In this document: in pieces, positions 26,186-35,943 of the stretch | How the letters are laid out: every line of letters begins with the position of its first letter | Position numbering within the stretch: the stretch's first letter is position 1 | Assembly (NCBI RefSeq): GCF_008039615.1 | Contig: NZ_VDUZ01000050.1 | Span: 1 to 62,205 of the forward strand | Direction of reading: 5' to 3' | DNA length: 62,205 nt | From: Vineibacter terrae | GTDB taxonomy: Bacteria; Pseudomonadota; Alphaproteobacteria; Reyranellales; Reyranellaceae | Notes under the pieces: model-generated | What the model was told of the DNA's origin: nothing | Databases searched by the model: none | Seen by the model: only the letters and a program-made list of their open reading frames with translations | Made by a program: the position numbers and the translations under genes

Positions 26186-28983
26186 CACCGCATGATGCCG
26201 CCATTCGCCATGATTCGGCGCCGGACCTCGCGGCCGCATCGGGCGTGCGGTTCACGGTCAACGGCGCATCGGTTGCTGTCGTCGCCCCGCCGCTCAAGCG
26301 TCTGGCGCAGGTGCTGCGCGACGATCTTGGTCTGACCGGCACCAAGGTCGGGTGCGATGCCGGTGATTGCGGCGCCTGCACCGTGCTGCTCGATGGCCGG
26401 CAGGTCTGCGCCTGCCTGACGCCGCTGGGGCAGGCCGAAGGCCGCAGCGTCGAGACCGTCGAGGGGCTGGCGGCGGGCGATGGCGCCCTGTCCCGCCTGC
26501 AGCAAGCCTTTCTCGCTCACGGCGCCGCGCAGTGCGGCGCCTGCACGCCGGGCATGCTGGTGTCGGCTACCGACCTGCTGCGCCGCTGCAGCGCGCCCTC
26601 CCGCCAGGACGTTCTGGACGCGATCGGCGGCACGCTGTGCCGATGCACCGGCTATCAGAAGATCGTCGATGCGGTGCTCGCCGCGGCCGACGCGCCCGCG
26701 GCATCGGCATCGCCGCCGGCCGGTGCCGCCGTCGGCGCGCGCGTCAGGCGCGTCGACGGCGTGCCGCGCGTGGATGGCACGGCGTCCTACGGCGCCGACG
26801 CGGTTCCTGCCGATGCCCTGTGGCTGCGCGTCGTGCGTTCGCCCCATGCGCATGCGCGCTTCACGGTGGGCGATCTCACGCCGCTGCGGCAAGCGCATCC
26901 TGGCCTGGTGCGGGTTCTGTGCGCTGGCGACGTGCCGTTCAACGGCTTCGGCATCTACCCCGACATCAAGGACCAGCCGGTCCTGGCCGACGGCCTGGTG
27001 CGGTATCGTGGCGAGGCCGTGCTGGCTCTCGTCGGCACGCGCGAGGCGGTGCTGCGCCTGCGCGACGATGCGCTGCCGATCACCTGGACGCCGCTGCCGC
27101 CGATCGTCGATATCGACGCAGCCCGCGCCGACGGCGCGGCGCTGGTGCAGGCGGCCAAGCCGGGCAACCTGCTGATCGACGGCGGCGTGCGCCGTGGCGA
27201 TATGGCTGCGGCATTCCGGCAGGCTGCGGCCGTGGCCGAGGTGGTGGTCGAGACGCCTTTCGTCGAGCACGCCTATATCGAGCCCGAAGCTGGCTGGGCG
27301 CGCCGGGTAGACGATCGGCTGGAGATCACCGTCACCACGCAGACGCCCTACATGGACCGTGACGAGGTCGCCAGCGTCATGCGGCTGCAGCCGACGCAGG
27401 TGCGGATCATCCCGACGGCCTGCGGCGGCGGCTTCGGCGGCAAGCTCGACCAGTCGGTCCAGCCGCTGGTGGCGCTCGCGGCCTGGCTGCTCGACCGGCC
27501 GGTCGCCTGTGTCTACACCCGGCCCGAGAGCATGGCCGCGACCACCAAGCGCCATCCGGCCCATATCCGGGCGCGGTTCGCCGCGACCGCGCAAGGACTT
27601 CTGGCGGGCTGCGAGGTGGATGCCGCCTTCGACACCGGTGCCTATGCCTCGTGGGGGCCGACCGTGGCCAATCGCGTGCCGGTGCATGCCATGGGCCCGT
27701 ACGGCGTGCCCGCCGTCCGCACCTGGGGCGCGGCGATCTTCACCCACAATCCGCCATCCGGCGCCTTCCGTGGCTTCGGCGTGCCGCAGGCGGCGATCGC
27801 GCATGAAGCGGCCATGGATTCGCTGGCCGATCAGCTCGGCATCGACCGGCTCGAGTTCCGGCATCGCAACGCGCTGCGTGTCGGCGATGCGACCGCGACC
27901 GGCCAGGTGCTGACCCATTCCACCGGGCTCGCCGCCTGCCTCGACGCGCTGCGGCCGGGCTGGTCCCGGGCGCATGAAGCGGCGGCGCGGTTCAACGCCG
28001 AGGCCCAGGCGCAGGGCACGCATCGCCGTCGCGGCGTGGGCATCGGCTGCATGTGGTACGGCATCGGCAACACGTCGATGTCGAACCCGTCGACCATGCG
28101 TGTCGGCCTGGGCCGCGACGGCACGCTGACGCTCTATAGCGGCGCCGTCGACATCGGGCAGGGCAGCAACACCATCATGACCCAGATCGCCGCCGATGCG
28201 CTGGGCGTGGAGATGAACCGCTTCCGCCTGGTTGCCGGCGACACCGATCGCACCGCCGATGCCGGCAAGACTTCGGCCTCGCGCCAGACCTTCGTGTCGG
28301 GCAAGGCTGCCGAGTTGGCCGGCGCCGATCTGCGCCGCCAGATCCTGCGCCTCACCAATGCCGGCGCCGAGGCGACGCTGGCGCTGGACGGCGCGGTGCT
28401 CACCGTCCGGGACGGCGGCACGGTGCGGCGCATCGACCTTGCCGGCCTGCCCGTCATTGCCGGAGACGACGTGCTGGTCGGCGTCGGCACGTTCGACCCG
28501 CCCACCACGCCGCTGGATGCCGATGGGCAAGGCGTGCCCTATGCCAGCTACGCCTTTGCCGCGCAGATGGCCGAGGTCGAGGTCGACATCGAGCTCGGCA
28601 CCACCCGGGTGCTGCGCATCGTGGCGGCGCACGATGTCGGACGCGCCATCAATCCGATGCAGGTCGAAGGGCAGATCGAGGGCGGCATCGCGCAGGGCCT
28701 GGGGCTGGCGCTGATGGAGGAATATCTGCCCGGCCGCACCGAGAACCTGCACGACTATCTCATCCCCACCGCCGGCGACATGCCGGTCATCGAGACGATC
28801 CTGGTCGAAGACCGCGATCCGCTGGGGCCGTCCGGCGCCAAGGGCGTCGGCGAGCCCGGCCTGGTGCCCACCGCGCCGGCGATCCTGGGCGCGATCGATC
28901 ATGCCGTCGGCGTGCGCCTGGCCCGCGTGCCGGTGCTGCCGCACCGGCTGTTGGCAGCGCTGAGGGGGAAGGAGGGACGATGA
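26182..28983 (+). CDS. Molybdenum hydroxylase with fused [2Fe-2S] and Mo-binding domains
   Basis: A 933-residue fusion of the small and large subunits. Residues 1-170 are the CoxS-type domain: C58, C63, C66 and C78 bind the plant-type cluster, and C118, C121, C153 and C155 the second cluster. A Pro/Ala linker (171-185) leads to the Mo-cofactor domain from about residue 187, with GGGFGGKLDQSV and the catalytic Glu at about 891 in GAKGVGEPGL. With the FAD subunit it makes a complete hydroxylase. A nicotinate- or purine-like N-heterocycle is the likely substrate, given the next gene. Confidence 0.9.
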   Translation: MTPHDAAIRHDSAPDLAAASGVRFTVNGASVAVVAPPLKRLAQVLRDDLGLTGTKVGCDAGDCGACTVLLDGRQVCACLTPLGQAEGRSVETVEGLAAGDGALSRLQQAFLAHGAAQCGACTPGMLVSATDLLRRCSAPSRQDVLDAIGGTLCRCTGYQKIVDAVLAAADAPAASASPPAGAAVGARVRRVDGVPRVDGTASYGADAVPADALWLRVVRSPHAHARFTVGDLTPLRQAHPGLVRVLCAGDVPFNGFGIYPDIKDQPVLADGLVRYRGEAVLALVGTREAVLRLRDDALPITWTPLPPIVDIDAARADGAALVQAAKPGNLLIDGGVRRGDMAAAFRQAAAVAEVVVETPFVEHAYIEPEAGWARRVDDRLEITVTTQTPYMDRDEVASVMRLQPTQVRIIPTACGGGFGGKLDQSVQPLVALAAWLLDRPVACVYTRPESMAATTKRHPAHIRARFAATAQGLLAGCEVDAAFDTGAYASWGPTVANRVPVHAMGPYGVPAVRTWGAAIFTHNPPSGAFRGFGVPQAAIAHEAAMDSLADQLGIDRLEFRHRNALRVGDATATGQVLTHSTGLAACLDALRPGWSRAHEAAARFNAEAQAQGTHRRRGVGIGCMWYGIGNTSMSNPSTMRVGLGRDGTLTLYSGAVDIGQGSNTIMTQIAADALGVEMNRFRLVAGDTDRTADAGKTSASRQTFVSGKAAELAGADLRRQILRLTNAGAEATLALDGAVLTVRDGGTVRRIDLAGLPVIAGDDVLVGVGTFDPPTTPLDADGQGVPYASYAFAAQMAEVEVDIELGTTRVLRIVAAHDVGRAINPMQVEGQIEGGIAQGLGLALMEEYLPGRTENLHDYLIPTAGDMPVIETILVEDRDPLGPSGAKGVGEPGLVPTAPAILGAIDHAVGVRLARVPVLPHRLLAALRGKEGR

Positions 28984-28997
28984 CGGGGGCAAGGATC

Positions 28998-29118
28998 CCT
29001 TCCCCGCTTGCGGGGAAGGTGGCCGAAGGCCGGATGGGGAGCCGACGTGGTCTCGATAACAAAGATCACGTCGTGTCCCCTCCGGCCCTCCGGGCCACCT
29101 CCCCACTGCGTGGGGAGG
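28998..29118. repeat. Dispersed palindromic repeat, family D, copy 1
   Basis: Hairpins CCTTCCCCGCTTGCGGGGAA and CCTCCCCACTGCGTGGGGAG lie at the two ends, with inverted GCCGACGTGG-type segments inside. Copies are at 42646-42772 and 60031-60156. The right arm gives GGGGAGGA about 8 nt before the next start codon, so the repeat supplies a ribosome-binding site. Confidence 0.9.
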
Positions 29119-29125
29119 AACACAA

Positions 29126-30580
29126 ATGACCGACGACATCACCCTCTCCAAGGCCGAGGTCGAGGCCGGCATCGTGCGCTGCGATGCCTGTCCCGTGCTG
29201 TGCCGCATACGGCCTGGCCGCGCCGGCGCCTGCGACCGCTATACCAACGACGCCGGCACGCTGGTGCGCGTCGATCCGCTGGTGCTGCTGGAGCGCAGCG
29301 AGGCGCCGCGCGTGCCGTTCGCGCAGGGAGACGAGGCCTGGGACGGCACATTGGGGCGCGGCGCGTTCGTGACCGGCATCGGCGCCACCACCACCTATCC
29401 CGACTACAAGCCGGCGCCCTTCATCGTCGCCAGCCGCGCCGACGACATCGACATGGTCACGGTCGTGACTGAGGGCATCTTCAGCTACTGCGGTGTGAAG
29501 GTGAAGATCGACACCGATCGCTTCCTGGGCCCCGAGCAGGCGGCGGTGCGGGTGAAGGGCGAGCAGGTGGGCCATGTCACTACGGCCGAGTATGGCTCGC
29601 AGATGCTGTCGCTGGGCGGCGTGCGGCACCTCACGGGCGGCAGCAAGAAGGAGGGCGTGGCGACCTGCGATGCGCTGCTGGCGCTGTGCAACCGCGAGCC
29701 CGTCGCGCTGGCCATCGACGAGGGCGCCACGGTCGTCGTGCAGGCGGGCCGGGCGCCGATCGTCAACAATGCGCGCGAGGCGCGCATGCGCGTGGGCTGC
29801 GGCTCGGCCGCCATCGGCATGTTCGCGCCGCAATGGCACGGCCATGTCGACGAGGTGATCGTGGTCGACGACCACATCACGGGCGTGCTGAGCGAGCATC
29901 AGGGCGGGCGCTTCCTCGACATGAAGGCGGCCGGCATCCGCGTGCGCGGCCGCAAATCGACGCCGGGCCGCTATTTCCAGGTGGCCGAGCCGGGGCTGGG
30001 CTGGGGCGGCACCGACGTGAAGGATCCGCTGGAGATCATCGACCGCATCGACCCGCTTGTGGCGTGGCCCGGACTGAAGCTGCTGATGGTCTCGACCACC
30101 GGCGAGCATGCGGCGTGGTACGTGCTCGACGATGCGCTCAAGCCGGTCGAGGCCGACATGCCGGCGGCGGTGCGCAAGGTGGTCGAGCGCATCGCCGAGA
30201 ACTGCGAGCCGGCGCTGTGCACGGTGATGTTCATGGCCGGCGCCGGCGGCTCGCTGCGCGCCGGCGTCACCGAGAACCCGGTGCGTCTCACGCGCTCGGT
30301 GAAGGATGCGCTGACCCGCGTCACCTGCGGCGGCGCGCCGGCCTATATCTGGCCCGGCGGCGGCATCACCCTGATGGTCGACGTCACGCGCATGCCCGAG
30401 AAGTCGTTCGGCTACGTGCCGACACCGGCGCTGGTGGCGCCGATCGAGTTCACCCTGCGCCGCGACGACTATGTGGCGCTGGGCGGCTACGCCGATCGCG
30501 CCGTTGCGCTGCAGGACGTGCTGAAGTCGAGCAAGCTCGAGACGCGCGCCTGGCCCGTGTCGCCGGCCGCCGGTGGCTGA
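29126..30580 (+). CDS. 6-hydroxynicotinate reductase-like iron-sulfur protein
   Basis: A 484-residue homologue of 6-hydroxynicotinate reductase, which in Eubacterium barkeri uses reduced ferredoxin to convert 6-hydroxynicotinate to 1,4,5,6-tetrahydro-6-oxonicotinate. The N-terminus has C19-x2-C22-x3-C26-x9-C36, a likely [4Fe-4S] site. Recognisable blocks are VVTEGIFSYCGVKVKIDTDR, GSKKEGVATCDALL and HITGVLSEHQGGRFLDM. Position after a Mo hydroxylase fits a hydroxylate-then-reduce route as described for nicotinate in Azorhizobium. The true ring substrate is inferred. Confidence 0.8.
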   Translation: MTDDITLSKAEVEAGIVRCDACPVLCRIRPGRAGACDRYTNDAGTLVRVDPLVLLERSEAPRVPFAQGDEAWDGTLGRGAFVTGIGATTTYPDYKPAPFIVASRADDIDMVTVVTEGIFSYCGVKVKIDTDRFLGPEQAAVRVKGEQVGHVTTAEYGSQMLSLGGVRHLTGGSKKEGVATCDALLALCNREPVALAIDEGATVVVQAGRAPIVNNAREARMRVGCGSAAIGMFAPQWHGHVDEVIVVDDHITGVLSEHQGGRFLDMKAAGIRVRGRKSTPGRYFQVAEPGLGWGGTDVKDPLEIIDRIDPLVAWPGLKLLMVSTTGEHAAWYVLDDALKPVEADMPAAVRKVVERIAENCEPALCTVMFMAGAGGSLRAGVTENPVRLTRSVKDALTRVTCGGAPAYIWPGGGITLMVDVTRMPEKSFGYVPTPALVAPIEFTLRRDDYVALGGYADRAVALQDVLKSSKLETRAWPVSPAAGG

Positions 30581-30586
30581 GCCCGC

Positions 30587-31432
30587 GTGCCGCAGGGACC
30601 ACAGGTCGCCCACTTGGCCGATGGCCGTCTGCACCTGCAGCACGGCCCCATCGACCTGATCATCCAGGCGTGGGGAGCGGCAGACGAGGTCGATGCCGCT
30701 TATCGCCAGGCCATCGCACGCTTCGCCGACGTGCTGGAGGCCCTGGTGCGCGAGCTTGCGATCCTGCGCGCGCCTGTTGGCGATGCGTTTCCGATGGTGG
30801 CCGACCCCGTCGCGCGACGCATGGCGGAGGCGGTGTGGCCGTATCGTGACGTCTATATCACCCCGATGGCCGCGGTCGCCGGCGCGGTCGCCGACGAGAT
30901 GCTGGCGGCCATGGTGCAGGGCCGCGACCTCGCCAAGGCCTATGTGAACAACGGCGGCGATATCGCCTTCCATCTGGCGCAGGGCGAAAGCCTGAGTACG
31001 GCCGTGGTGGCCAACATCGCGGTGCCGTCGCGCGATGCCGTCGCCACCTTGGCCGCGGACATGCCGGTGCGCGGTCTTGCCACGTCGGGCTGGCGTGGAC
31101 GATCGTTCTCGCTGGGCATCGCCGACTCGGCGACGATCCTGGCCGGAACGGCTGCGGTTGCCGACGCCGCCGCGACGATCGTGGGCAACGCGATCCTGGT
31201 CGATCACCCGGCGGTCGAGCGTCGGCCCGCGTCATCGCTGCGCGACGATACCGACCTGGGTGCGCTGCTGGTGACGACAGCGGTCGGGCCATTGCCGGCG
31301 CACGCCGTCGCGGCGGCGCTCGACGCCGGTGCGGCCCAGGCGCGCCGGCTGCAGGCACGTGGCCTGATCGTCGGTGCCGCGCTCAGCCTGCAGGGCGCAT
31401 GGCGTCTGGTGACGCCGGAGGGGCCTCGGTAG
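30587..31432 (+). CDS. UPF0280-family protein (ApbE-like fold)
   Basis: A 281-residue protein starting at a GTG 6 nt after the preceding stop. HLQHGPIDLIIQAWG, AVAGAVADEMLAAMVQ, AYVNNGGDIAFHL and TSGWRGRSFSLGIADSATIL are the UPF0280 signatures, and the fold is related to the flavin transferase ApbE. Members recur beside 6-hydroxynicotinate reductase-like genes, so a role in flavinylation or assembly of that enzyme is plausible but unproven. It is the last gene of the operon and is convergent with a Nudix gene. Confidence 0.75.
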   Translation: MPQGPQVAHLADGRLHLQHGPIDLIIQAWGAADEVDAAYRQAIARFADVLEALVRELAILRAPVGDAFPMVADPVARRMAEAVWPYRDVYITPMAAVAGAVADEMLAAMVQGRDLAKAYVNNGGDIAFHLAQGESLSTAVVANIAVPSRDAVATLAADMPVRGLATSGWRGRSFSLGIADSATILAGTAAVADAAATIVGNAILVDHPAVERRPASSLRDDTDLGALLVTTAVGPLPAHAVAAALDAGAAQARRLQARGLIVGAALSLQGAWRLVTPEGPR

Positions 31433-31514
31433 AGATCGTCCATCGAGCCGGTGTGGTGAGCGTGGAGCAGGAACCGCCTGAGCCGCAGCAAGCAGAGCCC
31501 GGTCGGGTGTGGCG

Positions 31515-32108
31515 CTACACGCCGGCCGGCTTGCGCGGCGGCCACATGCGGGCAAGATCGCCGGTAGGGTTGCTGAAGGTCGCGAATTCGCTGATGCCGC
31601 GCGTCTGGTGGAAGTGCGCCAGCGCCCAGACCACGGTCGGGAAGGCCAGGTTCTCCCAAGGGATCTCGTCCCAGCGGAACAAGCCGACCTCGGCGCTTTC
31701 CGGTCCGCACGCGATGTCGGGCGAGGCCAGCCGCGCGCGGTACATGATCTGCACCTGGCCGATGCGCGCGATGCTGTAGACCGCCAGCAGCCGGTCGATC
31801 TCGATCGTGGCACAGGCTTCCTCGATGGCTTCGCGCTGCGCGGCCTGCTCCGCGGTCTCGCCGATCTCCATGTAGCCGGCCGGCAACGTCCAGTATCCCT
31901 TGCGCGGCTCGATGGCGCGCCGCGCCAGCAGGATCTTGTCCTCCCAGGTCACGACCGAGCCGGCCACGATCTTGGGATTCTGGTAGAGCACGAACTGGCA
32001 GTCGTCGCACACCAGCCGCTCGCGGTTGTCGCCGTCGGGCACGCGCTTCTTGAAGTTGTCGGGCGGATCCCACGGCAGGCGCGGCGGCGGACGCTCAACT
32101 TCGCTCAT
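31515..32108 (-). CDS. Nudix hydrolase with N-terminal zinc-ribbon remnant
   Basis: A 197-residue protein. A short CDDC (C34, C37) segment with FVLYQNPKIVAG matches the N-terminal Nudix_N_2 region. The full Nudix box is at about residues 78-98 (GYMEIGETAEQAAQREAIEE). Members of this group hydrolyse ADP-ribose or related nucleoside diphosphates. The start MSEVERPP fits family length. It lies 40 bp downstream of pgk on the same strand. Confidence 0.85.
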   Translation of the reverse strand: MSEVERPPPRLPWDPPDNFKKRVPDGDNRERLVCDDCQFVLYQNPKIVAGSVVTWEDKILLARRAIEPRKGYWTLPAGYMEIGETAEQAAQREAIEEACATIEIDRLLAVYSIARIGQVQIMYRARLASPDIACGPESAEVGLFRWDEIPWENLAFPTVVWALAHFHQTRGISEFATFSNPTGDLARMWPPRKPAGV

Positions 32109-32148
32109 CGGACTCCTCCGGCGCTGGAACCTGCAAGCCGCGCCGACA

Positions 32149-33348
32149 CTACGCCGCCCGGACCAGGGCCGCCACGCCGGGCAGCTCCTTGCCTTCCATC
32201 CATTCCAGGAATGCGCCGCCGGCGGTCGACACGTAGCTGAACTTGTCCTCGACGCCGGCATGGGCCAGCGCCGCCACCGTATCGCCGCCGCCGGCCACCG
32301 ACAGCAGCTTGCCGGCGCCGGTGAGGGAGGCGGCCTCGCGCGCGATCGCGACCGTTCCGGCGTCGAACGGCGCCACCTCGAACGCGCCCAGCGGTCCGTT
32401 CCAGACCAGGGTGGCGCACTCCGCCAGGTCCGACTTCAGCATCGCGATCGACTTGGGGCCGATATCGAGGATCATCTGGTCGTCGGGCACGGCAGCGATA
32501 TCGACGGTGAGGCTGGCGGCGCCGGCCTTGAACGCGCCCGCGACGACGGCGTCGACCGGCAGCAGCACCTTGCACTTGGCCGCCGCGGCCTTGGCCAGGA
32601 TGTCGCGCGCGGTGCCGGCGAGGTCCTTCTCGCACAGCGATTTACCGACGTTGATCCCCTGCGCATGCAGGAAGGTGTTGGCCATGCCGCCGCCGATCAC
32701 CAGCCGATCGACCTTGCCGACAAGGTTGCCCAGCAGCTCCAGCTTGGTCGACACCTTGGCGCCGCCGACCAGCGCCGCCACCGGCCGCCGCGGCGTGCCC
32801 AGGGCCTTGTCGAGCGCGACCAGCTCGGCCTGCATCAGCCGGCCGGCCACGGCCGGCATGCGGTTGGCGATGCCTTCGGTCGAGGCGTGCGCCCGGTGCG
32901 CGCAGGAGAAGGCGTCGTTGACGTAGATGTCGCCCAGGGCCGCGAGCTGGTCGATGAACCCGGTCTCGTTCTTCTCTTCCTCCTTGTGGAACCGCAGGTT
33001 CTCCAGCAGCACGATGTCGCCGTTCTTCAGCGCCGCCACGGCCTGCTGGGCCAGCGGCCCGATGCAGTTCTCGGCGAAGGCGACGGGCTTCTTCAGCGTC
33101 GCCGCCAGCGGCTCCACCAGCGTCTTCAGCGACATCTCCGGCACCACCTTGCCGCCGGGCCGGCCGAAATGGCTCAGGACCACCACCTTGGCGCCCTTGT
33201 CTGCCAGCTCGGCGATGGTCGGCGCCACGCGTTCGATGCGCGTCATGTCGGTGACCTTGCCATCCTCCATCGGCACGTTCAGATCGACCCGGATCAGCAC
33301 CCGCTTGCCAGCCGGCGCGATGTCGTCGAGAGTCTTGAAGGAGGGCAT
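32149..33348 (-). CDS. pgk: Phosphoglycerate kinase
   Basis: A 399-residue glycolytic/gluconeogenic enzyme that transfers phosphate between 1,3-bisphosphoglycerate and ADP. Conserved segments are [70 protein letters not shown] and the nucleotide-site loop GGGDTVAAL, ending in the hinge [18 protein letters not shown]. Length and motifs are complete. The start MPSFKTLDD is chosen by family length. It is not next to gap or fba here. Confidence 0.97.
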   Translation of the reverse strand: MPSFKTLDDIAPAGKRVLIRVDLNVPMEDGKVTDMTRIERVAPTIAELADKGAKVVVLSHFGRPGGKVVPEMSLKTLVEPLAATLKKPVAFAENCIGPLAQQAVAALKNGDIVLLENLRFHKEEEKNETGFIDQLAALGDIYVNDAFSCAHRAHASTEGIANRMPAVAGRLMQAELVALDKALGTPRRPVAALVGGAKVSTKLELLGNLVGKVDRLVIGGGMANTFLHAQGINVGKSLCEKDLAGTARDILAKAAAAKCKVLLPVDAVVAGAFKAGAASLTVDIAAVPDDQMILDIGPKSIAMLKSDLAECATLVWNGPLGAFEVAPFDAGTVAIAREAASLTGAGKLLSVAGGGDTVAALAHAGVEDKFSYVSTAGGAFLEWMEGKELPGVAALVRAA

Positions 33349-33435
33349 GAAAACCTCGCTGGAACGGACAGATGGCTCGATTGCCGCATGGCTAGCGGGC
33401 GCCGCTGCCGCGCGCAAGGGCATGCAGTGACGCGC

Positions 33436-33681
33436 TCAGGCGTCCTTCTTGCGGATCAGGAACACCAGCACGGCGCCCTCGCGGCCGGTGCCGACCAGCG
33501 TATGGCCGGTTTGCCGGCAGTAGGCCGGGAAATCAGCCTCGGCCGCCGGGTCCGTCGCCAGCACCTTCAGCGTCTGCCCGGGCGCCAGCTCGCGCAGCAT
33601 GCGGTTGGCCCGCAGCACCGGCAGCGGGCACAAAAGCCCGCTGGCGTCGTAGGTCCGGTCAGCCACGAGCGAATCAGCCAT
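33436..33681 (-). CDS. TusA/SirA-family sulfur-carrier-like protein
   Basis: An 81-residue protein with the family's GLLCPLPVLRA motif, C18 being the persulfide-forming cysteine, in the usual beta-alpha-beta-alpha-beta-beta length. TusA proteins carry sulfur for tRNA thiolation and for cofactor assembly, including molybdenum enzymes. Its stop-start spacing with the M48 gene upstream is 2 bp, so they are co-transcribed. A link to the many molybdenum and nickel-pincer enzymes in the window is speculative. Confidence 0.85.
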   Translation of the reverse strand: MADSLVADRTYDASGLLCPLPVLRANRMLRELAPGQTLKVLATDPAAEADFPAYCRQTGHTLVGTGREGAVLVFLIRKKDA

Positions 33682-33683
33682 GA

Positions 33684-34511
33684 TCACCTGTCCTGGCCCT
33701 GATAATACTGCAGCGCCTCCGGCAGATGGCGGCGAATCTCGGCAATACGTGTTTCTTCCGCAGGGTGTGTCGACAAGAACTCGGGCGGGCGCCCGCCGCG
33801 GCTGTTGCTGGCGCTTCGCATCCGCTCCCACAGGCCCACGGCGGCGCGCGGATCGTACCCGGCGTGCGCGGCGAGGATCAATCCGACGCGATCCGCTTCG
33901 GATTCCTGGGTGCGCGAGAAGTTGAGGAGCACCAGGTTGCCGGCGATCGCCAGGCCCGCGCCGGCAGCCGCGCCGGAGGCGCGGTCGTCGCGCCCGCCGA
34001 TGATTGCGCCCAGTATCGCGCCGCCGAGCGTCGATGCCGTCCCGACCGCCATCTGGTCGGCGATTCGCTCGCCATGATGCCGCATCAGCGCATGCGCCAC
34101 CTCGTGACCCATCACGATCGCCAGCCCGTTCTCATCCTGGCTGACCGGGAACAGGCCGGTGTAGACCGCGATCTTGCCGCCGGGCAGGCAGTACGCGTTG
34201 ACCACGCCGGGTTCGTCGATGACGTTGAACTCCCACTGGAAGCCGGGCGCCCGCCACAGGCCTTCGGGCGGCATTTCCGCGGCCTGGGCGATGCGCCGGC
34301 CGACACGCTCGACCAGCGCCTTGTGCTCGGTGTCATTCGAGAGCCGATGTTTCGACAGCTCGTCGCGGTAGAGCTGGCTCGCCTGCGCGCGCAGCTCCTG
34401 GTCGCCGATGGGCGCCAGACGGCTGCGTCCTGTGATCGGCGCCGACTCGCAAGCCGCCAGCGCCGCTGCGAGCACAGACAGTGCAACGACGGATCGTACG
34501 ATACGCGCCAC
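33684..34511 (-). CDS. M48-family zinc metalloprotease, lipoprotein
   Basis: A 275-residue protein. The signal peptide ends in a lipobox (LAAALAAC, acylated C21). The zinc site is HEVAH at 136-140, with the third ligand Glu in TQESEADRVGL. It resembles LoiP/YggG-type periplasmic proteases in the outer membrane that degrade misfolded envelope proteins. A glycine/alanine-rich amphipathic stretch (TLGGAILGAIIGG) follows the active site. The TusA-like gene lies directly downstream. Confidence 0.88.
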   Translation of the reverse strand: MARIVRSVVALSVLAAALAACESAPITGRSRLAPIGDQELRAQASQLYRDELSKHRLSNDTEHKALVERVGRRIAQAAEMPPEGLWRAPGFQWEFNVIDEPGVVNAYCLPGGKIAVYTGLFPVSQDENGLAIVMGHEVAHALMRHHGERIADQMAVGTASTLGGAILGAIIGGRDDRASGAAAGAGLAIAGNLVLLNFSRTQESEADRVGLILAAHAGYDPRAAVGLWERMRSASNSRGGRPPEFLSTHPAEETRIAEIRRHLPEALQYYQGQDR

Positions 34512-34597
34512 CGCGCTACTCCACTCCTGCTGCGTTTGCGGGCGTCCGGTCCTGGGTTATCTAGGGCGCGCACTGCGGCACTGCAACGCCGTGTCCG

Positions 34598-35878
34598 TCA
34601 GGCGCGCTCCAGCCCGCACCACTGGGCGATGAACAGCGCCGTGGCCTGCGTGATCTTGCGCACCGATTCGAGGTTCACCCGCTCGTCGAAGCCGTGGATG
34701 TCGTCGGATTGCGGGCCGTACACCAGGGCCGGGATGCCGGCGTAGAGGCCGAAGAAGCGGTTGTCGGCGGTGCCGGTCGAGGTGCGGTCCTGCAGCGCCT
34801 CGCCGAACACGCTCTGGTGCGACGCCGCCAGCACGGCGCGCACCTGCTCGTGGTTCTTGAGCACGAATGGCTCGGCCTGGAAGCCCTCCCAGGTCACTGT
34901 CGGCGGGGTATTGCCCAGGAACGGATCGTTGGCCGCGGCGCGGCGCACGCAGTCCTCGACCTCGCGCCGCGCCTCGGCCAGGGTCTGCGACGGCAGCACG
35001 CCCACGCGCATGTCGAAGGTGCACCACGCCGGCACCGAGCTTGCCCAGTCGCCGCCCTCGATGCGCCCGACATTGAAGTTCACCGGATGGTGATGGTCGT
35101 GGAAGTGCGGATCGTCGACCTTGCGCGCATTCCATTCCGTCTCCAGCCCGCGCAGCGCCTGGATCAGGCGATAGGCCGACTCGATGGCGTTCGAGCCGGC
35201 ATCGGCCTTGTAGACGTGCACGGGATGGCCGGTGACCTTGACCTGGAACCACATCACGCCGACCTGGGCGATGGTCATGACGCCGCCCGACGGCTCGGGG
35301 ATCAGTGCCGCGTCGGCCCGGTAGCCGCGCTGCAGGCAGGCCAGTGCGCCGTTGCCGGTGCATTCCTCCTCGACCACCGACTGCATGTAGACGTCGGCGG
35401 CCGGACGCCAGCCCAGGCGCCTGAGCGCGATCAGCGCGAAATGGTTGAGGATCAGGCCGGCCTTCATGTCGCCCGAGCCACGGCCGTGCATCCAGCCGTC
35501 CTTGATGCGCGGCTCGAACGGCGGCGCCGTCCACATGTCGTGCGGGCCTTCCGGCACCACGTCGATATGCCCGTTGAGGATCAGCGAGCGGCCCTTGGGG
35601 CTGTTGGGCCGCCAGGCGCCGACCACGTTCCAGGCGTCGTCGTAGTCGACATGCTTGGGCGAGTAGCCGGGCAGGTGCTTGATGTCGTCGATGCGGATCT
35701 GCCAGCGGTCGACGCCCAGCCCTTCCTCCTTGAAGAGCCGCGCCATCATGTCCTGCGCCGGCGCCTCCTTGTAGCGCACTGAGGGGATGCGCACGAGATC
35801 GGCCAGCACCGATGTCTGGCGGTCGAACGTCTCGTCGACCGCGGTCATGATCTGGGTGGTGAGCGTGGCGTCGAGCAT
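34598..35878 (-). CDS. M20-family ArgE/DapE-type deacylase/peptidase
   Basis: A 426-residue metallohydrolase. Zinc-binding positions are in LNGHIDVVPEG (His), GRGSGDMKAG (Asp) and SVVEEECTGNGAL (catalytic Glu and ligand Glu), with the dimerisation domain inserted between about residues 210 and 330. ArgE/DapE-like enzymes cleave N-acyl groups or C-terminal residues from amino acids and small peptides in the cytoplasm. It fits functionally with the nearby peptide ABC transporter and the DUF2817 gene. Confidence 0.86.
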   Translation of the reverse strand: MLDATLTTQIMTAVDETFDRQTSVLADLVRIPSVRYKEAPAQDMMARLFKEEGLGVDRWQIRIDDIKHLPGYSPKHVDYDDAWNVVGAWRPNSPKGRSLILNGHIDVVPEGPHDMWTAPPFEPRIKDGWMHGRGSGDMKAGLILNHFALIALRRLGWRPAADVYMQSVVEEECTGNGALACLQRGYRADAALIPEPSGGVMTIAQVGVMWFQVKVTGHPVHVYKADAGSNAIESAYRLIQALRGLETEWNARKVDDPHFHDHHHPVNFNVGRIEGGDWASSVPAWCTFDMRVGVLPSQTLAEARREVEDCVRRAAANDPFLGNTPPTVTWEGFQAEPFVLKNHEQVRAVLAASHQSVFGEALQDRTSTGTADNRFFGLYAGIPALVYGPQSDDIHGFDERVNLESVRKITQATALFIAQWCGLERA

Positions 35879-35943
35879 GGTCAGCCTCGAAAGGAAATCG
35901 TCGGGCCGAGCCTAGCGTCTAATCGCGCCCGGACAAGCGCAGT

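Noticed and set aside
26104-29208. Open frame of over 1000 codons on the minus strand opposite the fused Mo hydroxylase
   Set aside because: Low-complexity antisense translation without recognisable motifs; the plus-strand gene is firmly supported.
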